DNA from: Gemmatimonadota bacterium
GTDB taxonomy: Bacteria > Gemmatimonadota > Gemmatimonadetes > Gemmatimonadales > GWC2-71-9
Direction of reading: 5' to 3'
Assembly (NCBI GenBank): GCA_025361465.1
Contig: JANYAG010000302.1
Span: 1-9,474, forward strand
DNA length: 9,474 bases
Shown here: piece after piece, positions 5,578 to 9,474 of the stretch
Layout of the letters: every line of letters starts with the position of its first letter
Position numbering within the stretch: position 1 is the first letter of the stretch
Program-made: the position numbers and the translations under genes
The notes under the pieces: model-generated
Told to the model about the DNA's origin: nothing
The model's database searches: none
Seen by the model: the letters and a program-made list of their open reading frames with translations, nothing else

Positions 5578-5587
5578 CTTGTATCGG
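5559..5587 (+). promoter_or_regulatory. Candidate atpA promoter, weak
   Basis: TTGTGA (5559-5564) is followed by a 17-bp spacer and TATCGG (5582-5587). The -35 matches 4 of 6 consensus bases and the -10 only 3. An alternative is TATTTT (5567-5572) as the -10, 19 bp after TTGTCC. In the first reading the CRP-like palindrome covers the -35 and a bound protein would more likely repress. The promoter is inferred mainly from the gap and the change of function between genes. Confidence 0.3.
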
Positions 5588-5619
5588 GATTGTCCTGACC
5601 ACCTCCAGCGAACGAGAAC

Positions 5620-7197
<1,578 letters not shown>

Positions 7198-7198
7198 C

Positions 7199-8080
7199 AT
7201 GGCCACCAATCGCGCGCTGAAGGGCCGCATTCGCTCCATCGGCAACACCCGCAAGATCACGCGGACGATGGAGCTGGTGGCGACGTCGAAGCTGAAGCGG
7301 GCCCAGGACCGGGTCGTCGCGTCGCGGCCGTACGCCAAGGCGCTGCGGGACGTGATCGCCGACCTGGCGACCCCCGACCTGGCCGACCAGTTCAAGTTGC
7401 TGCACCGTCCCGCGCGCCCGGCCGAGGGTGGGCCATCGCGCGCCGTGGTGATTCTGATCACCTCCAATCGCGGCCTGGCGGGCGGCTTCAACACCAACCT
7501 GATCAAGGAAGCGAAGCGCCGCATCGAAGCGCTCGAGGCCGAGGGGTACACGGTCGAGCTGATCGGGGTGGGGAAGAAGGGCGTCGGCTTCTTCAAGTAC
7601 ATCGGCCGCAAGTGCCGTGTGGAGCGTCCCGACATCGGCGACAAGCCGACGGCCGCGCATGCCGAATCGCTGGTGGACGAGTTGATGGCGGAATTCGTGG
7701 CGGGCAAGCTCGGCGTGGTGGAGATGGTCCAGTCGAACTTCGTCAGCGTGCTGGTGACGCCGCCGACGACGGTGCGCCTGCTGCCGATCGCGCCGCCAGA
7801 AACGCAGAGCAAGGGCAGCCGTCCCAACTACATCTTCGCGCCCGATCCGGCTTCGCTGCTGGAATCGCTGCTGCCGCTCTACGTCCGCAACCAGGCGTAT
7901 CGCGGCCTGGTCGAGACGGTCGCGGCCGAGCAGGCGAATCGGCGCACGGCGATGAAGAACGCCACCGACAACGCCGGCGACCTGATCGAGCTGCTGAAGC
8001 GGACCTACAATCGCCAGCGGCAGGCGCAGATCACGCAGGAAATCGCCGAGCTGGTGGGTGGCGCGGCGGCATTGGGATAG
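7199..8080 (+). CDS. atpG: ATP synthase F1 subunit gamma
   Basis: This 293-aa central-stalk subunit rotates inside the alpha3beta3 head and couples it to the c-ring. The N-terminal helix RIRSIGNTRKITRTMELVAT (10-29) and the C-terminal helix, with TAMKNATDNAGDLIELLKR and the family signature ITQEIAELVGGAAA (278-291), form the coiled-coil shaft. ITSNRGLAGGFN (87-98) belongs to the globular domain. The length is normal. ATG at 7199 begins one base after the atpA stop with no Shine-Dalgarno, so it is probably translated by coupling to atpA. The next gene, atpD, is separated by an unusually long 141-nt spacer that contains an inverted-repeat element. Confidence 0.97.
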   Translation: MATNRALKGRIRSIGNTRKITRTMELVATSKLKRAQDRVVASRPYAKALRDVIADLATPDLADQFKLLHRPARPAEGGPSRAVVILITSNRGLAGGFNTNLIKEAKRRIEALEAEGYTVELIGVGKKGVGFFKYIGRKCRVERPDIGDKPTAAHAESLVDELMAEFVAGKLGVVEMVQSNFVSVLVTPPTTVRLLPIAPPETQSKGSRPNYIFAPDPASLLESLLPLYVRNQAYRGLVETVAAEQANRRTAMKNATDNAGDLIELLKRTYNRQRQAQITQEIAELVGGAAALG

Positions 8081-8100
8081 AGCAATTGGCGGGGCGAGCC

Positions 8101-8192
8101 CCTCATCCCGACCCCGACCCTGAGCCCGAACGAAGTGAGGGGGAAGGGGAGGGCGGAGGGACCTGAGGTCCTTCGCTTCGCTCAGGATGAGG
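8101..8192. repeat. 92-bp inverted-repeat element between atpG and atpD (REP/MITE-like)
   Basis: The element has perfect 8-bp inverted ends: CCTCATCC (8101-8108) and GGATGAGG (8185-8192). Inside, the left arm has TGAGC (8121-8125) and GAACGAAG (8128-8135). The right arm, read on the minus strand, has TGAGC (8180-8184) and GAAGCGAAG (8171-8179) in the same order. The two halves are therefore diverged copies of one unit in opposite orientation. A separate GGGG-CGAG-CCCC hairpin overlaps the left edge (8091-8102). The right unit, ATCCTGAGCGAAGCGAAGG on the minus strand, matches from memory a short intergenic repeat common in environmental bacterial genomes. No target-site duplication and no transposase are seen. 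Confidence 0.65.
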
Positions 8193-8221
8193 AATACATC
8201 ACCCAAGGATGGATTGAAGAG

Positions 8222-9474
8222 ATGACTGCTACCGCCCCAACGCTTGTCACCGGCACCATCGTCCAGATCATCGGCCCGGTCCTCGACGTCGAGTTTCCGC
8301 CCGATCAACTGCCGGAGCTCTATAACGCCCTCCTCGTGGAGGATACCAGCGGACCGATCACGGTGCGCCTGGTTGCCGAGGTGCAGCAGCACATTGGCCG
8401 CAACCAGGTCCGCGCGGTGGCGATGAGCTCGACCGATGGTGTCTGCCGCGGGATGACCGCCGTAGACACCAACCGCGCCGTGTCGGTGCCGGTGGGCGAC
8501 GCCGCCCTGGGCCGGATCCTCAACGTCCTCGGCGAGCCGGTCGATGGCGGCGAGCCGATTCCGGATTCGGTCGAGCGCTGGCCGATTCATCGTCCGTCGC
8601 CCGTGTTCACCGCGCTGGAACCGAAGACCGAAATTCTCGAGACCGGCATCAAGGTCATCGACCTGATCGCCCCGTTCGTGAAGGGCGGCAAGATCGGCCT
8701 CTTCGGCGGCGCCGGTGTCGGCAAGACCGTCATCATCATGGAACTGATCAACAACGTGCAGAAGGGGCACGGCGGCAAGTCGGTCTTCTGCGGTGTCGGC
8801 GAGCGGACGCGCGAGGGCAACGACCTGTATCTCGAAATGAAGGAATCGGGCGTGCTCGCTTCCTGCGCCCTGATCTACGGCCAGATGAACGAGCCGCCCG
8901 GCGCGCGGCTCCGGGTCGGGCTGTCGGGGCTGACGGTGGCGGAGTACTTCCGCGAAGTCGAAGGCCAGGACGTGCTGCTCTTCATCGACAACATCTTCCG
9001 CTTCACCCAGGCCGGTGCCGAGGTGTCGGCGCTGCTCGGGCGGATGCCGAGCGCCGCCGGCTACCAGCCGACGCTGGCGACCGAGATGGGCGACCTGCAA
9101 GAGCGGATCACTTCGACCCACACCGGCTCGATCACGTCGGTGCAGGCGATCTACGTGCCGGCCGACGACCTCACCGACCCGGCGCCGGCGACCGCGTTCG
9201 CCCACCTCGACGCGACGGTCGTGCTGTCGCGCGCGATCTCCGAACTCGGCATCTATCCGGCCGTCGATCCGCTCGACTCGACCTCGCGCATCCTCGCACC
9301 GCAGTTCATCGGCGAGCGGCACTACAACGTCGCCATCGGGATCCAGCGCACGCTGCAGCGCTACAAGGCGCTGCAGGACATCATCGCCATCCTCGGCATG
9401 GATGAACTCTCCGAGGAAGACAAGCTGATCGTCGGGCGCGCGCGCCGGCTGCAGAAGTTCCTGTCGCAACCGTT
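8222..9474 (+). CDS. atpD: ATP synthase F1 subunit beta, 3' end beyond window
   Basis: This is the catalytic subunit of F1, with 417 codons visible of about 470-480 expected. Walker A GGAGVGKT is at 162-169. The catalytic glutamate E194 sits in GVGERTREGND, and Walker B is VLLFIDN with D256. The alpha/beta signature PAVDPLDSTS is at 346-355. The C-terminal-domain motif DELSEED (394-400), which contacts gamma and epsilon, is intact. ATG at 8222 is supported by the N-terminal beta-barrel start TGTIVQIIGPVLDVEFP. AAGGA lies 12 nt upstream and GAAGAG abuts the ATG, so the ribosome binding site is not standard. The reading frame is open to the last base. atpC (epsilon) would be expected next. Confidence 0.98.
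   Translation, partial: MTATAPTLVTGTIVQIIGPVLDVEFPPDQLPELYNALLVEDTSGPITVRLVAEVQQHIGRNQVRAVAMSSTDGVCRGMTAVDTNRAVSVPVGDAALGRILNVLGEPVDGGEPIPDSVERWPIHRPSPVFTALEPKTEILETGIKVIDLIAPFVKGGKIGLFGGAGVGKTVIIMELINNVQKGHGGKSVFCGVGERTREGNDLYLEMKESGVLASCALIYGQMNEPPGARLRVGLSGLTVAEYFREVEGQDVLLFIDNIFRFTQAGAEVSALLGRMPSAAGYQPTLATEMGDLQERITSTHTGSITSVQAIYVPADDLTDPAPATAFAHLDATVVLSRAISELGIYPAVDPLDSTSRILAPQFIGERHYNVAIGIQRTLQRYKALQDIIAILGMDELSEEDKLIVGRARRLQKFLSQP

Noticed and set aside
8081..8192. The spacer hairpins as a terminator ending transcription after atpG
   Set aside because: No T-run follows any of the hairpins, and atpD must be expressed with atpA and atpG. A processing or mobile-repeat explanation fits better.

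Overview
The window is about 9.5 kb of GC-rich, densely coding bacterial chromosome made of core genes. The sigma factor is short and resembles the Bacteroidetes-type housekeeping sigma (it contains KFISYAVWWIRQSI). Together with the high GC, weak ribosome binding sites and an MCE/Mla lipid-transport operon, this suggests a diderm of the wider FCB group, with Gemmatimonadota a plausible guess. That placement is inference and no marker here proves it.

Region 1 (1-716, minus strand) is a tRNA cluster. In transcription order it holds Ala(GGC), Gly(GCC), initiator Met(CAT), Val(GAC), Arg(ACG) and the 5' half of a probable Pro(CGG) cut by the window edge. None encodes the 3' CCA. Two sigma-70-type promoters with the same -10 (TAGGTT) and the same 17-bp spacer can be read. 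One lies upstream of tRNA-Ala and has a perfect TTGACA. The other lies between tRNA-Ala and tRNA-Gly.

Region 2 (787-5532, plus strand) is a tightly packed run of six genes diverging from the tRNAs: a short sigma-70 factor, an MlaE-type permease, an MlaF-type ATPase, an MlaD/MCE substrate-binding protein, a Nudix hydrolase and an AraC-type regulator with a degenerate receiver-like N-terminus. Gaps are 9 nt or less, or the genes overlap by 1-4 nt, so this is probably one transcription unit. The three mla genes would form an inner-membrane ABC machine moving phospholipid between the membranes. Why it is coupled to a sigma factor and a second regulator is not evident.

Region 3 (5533-9474, plus strand) holds the F1 part of ATP synthase: atpA (alpha), atpG (gamma) and atpD (beta, truncated at the window end). 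atpH (delta) is not directly upstream of atpA as it is in many bacteria, so the F0/delta genes must lie elsewhere. Upstream of atpA is a palindrome with the exact CRP-type pattern TGTGA-N6-TCACA. Between atpG and atpD sits a 92-bp element built from two related repeat units in inverted orientation.

No phage, insertion sequence, CRISPR array or clear new multi-gene system is visible. The best leads are the CRP-like site, the inverted-repeat element inside the atp operon, and the sigma-mlaEFD-Nudix-regulator operon.
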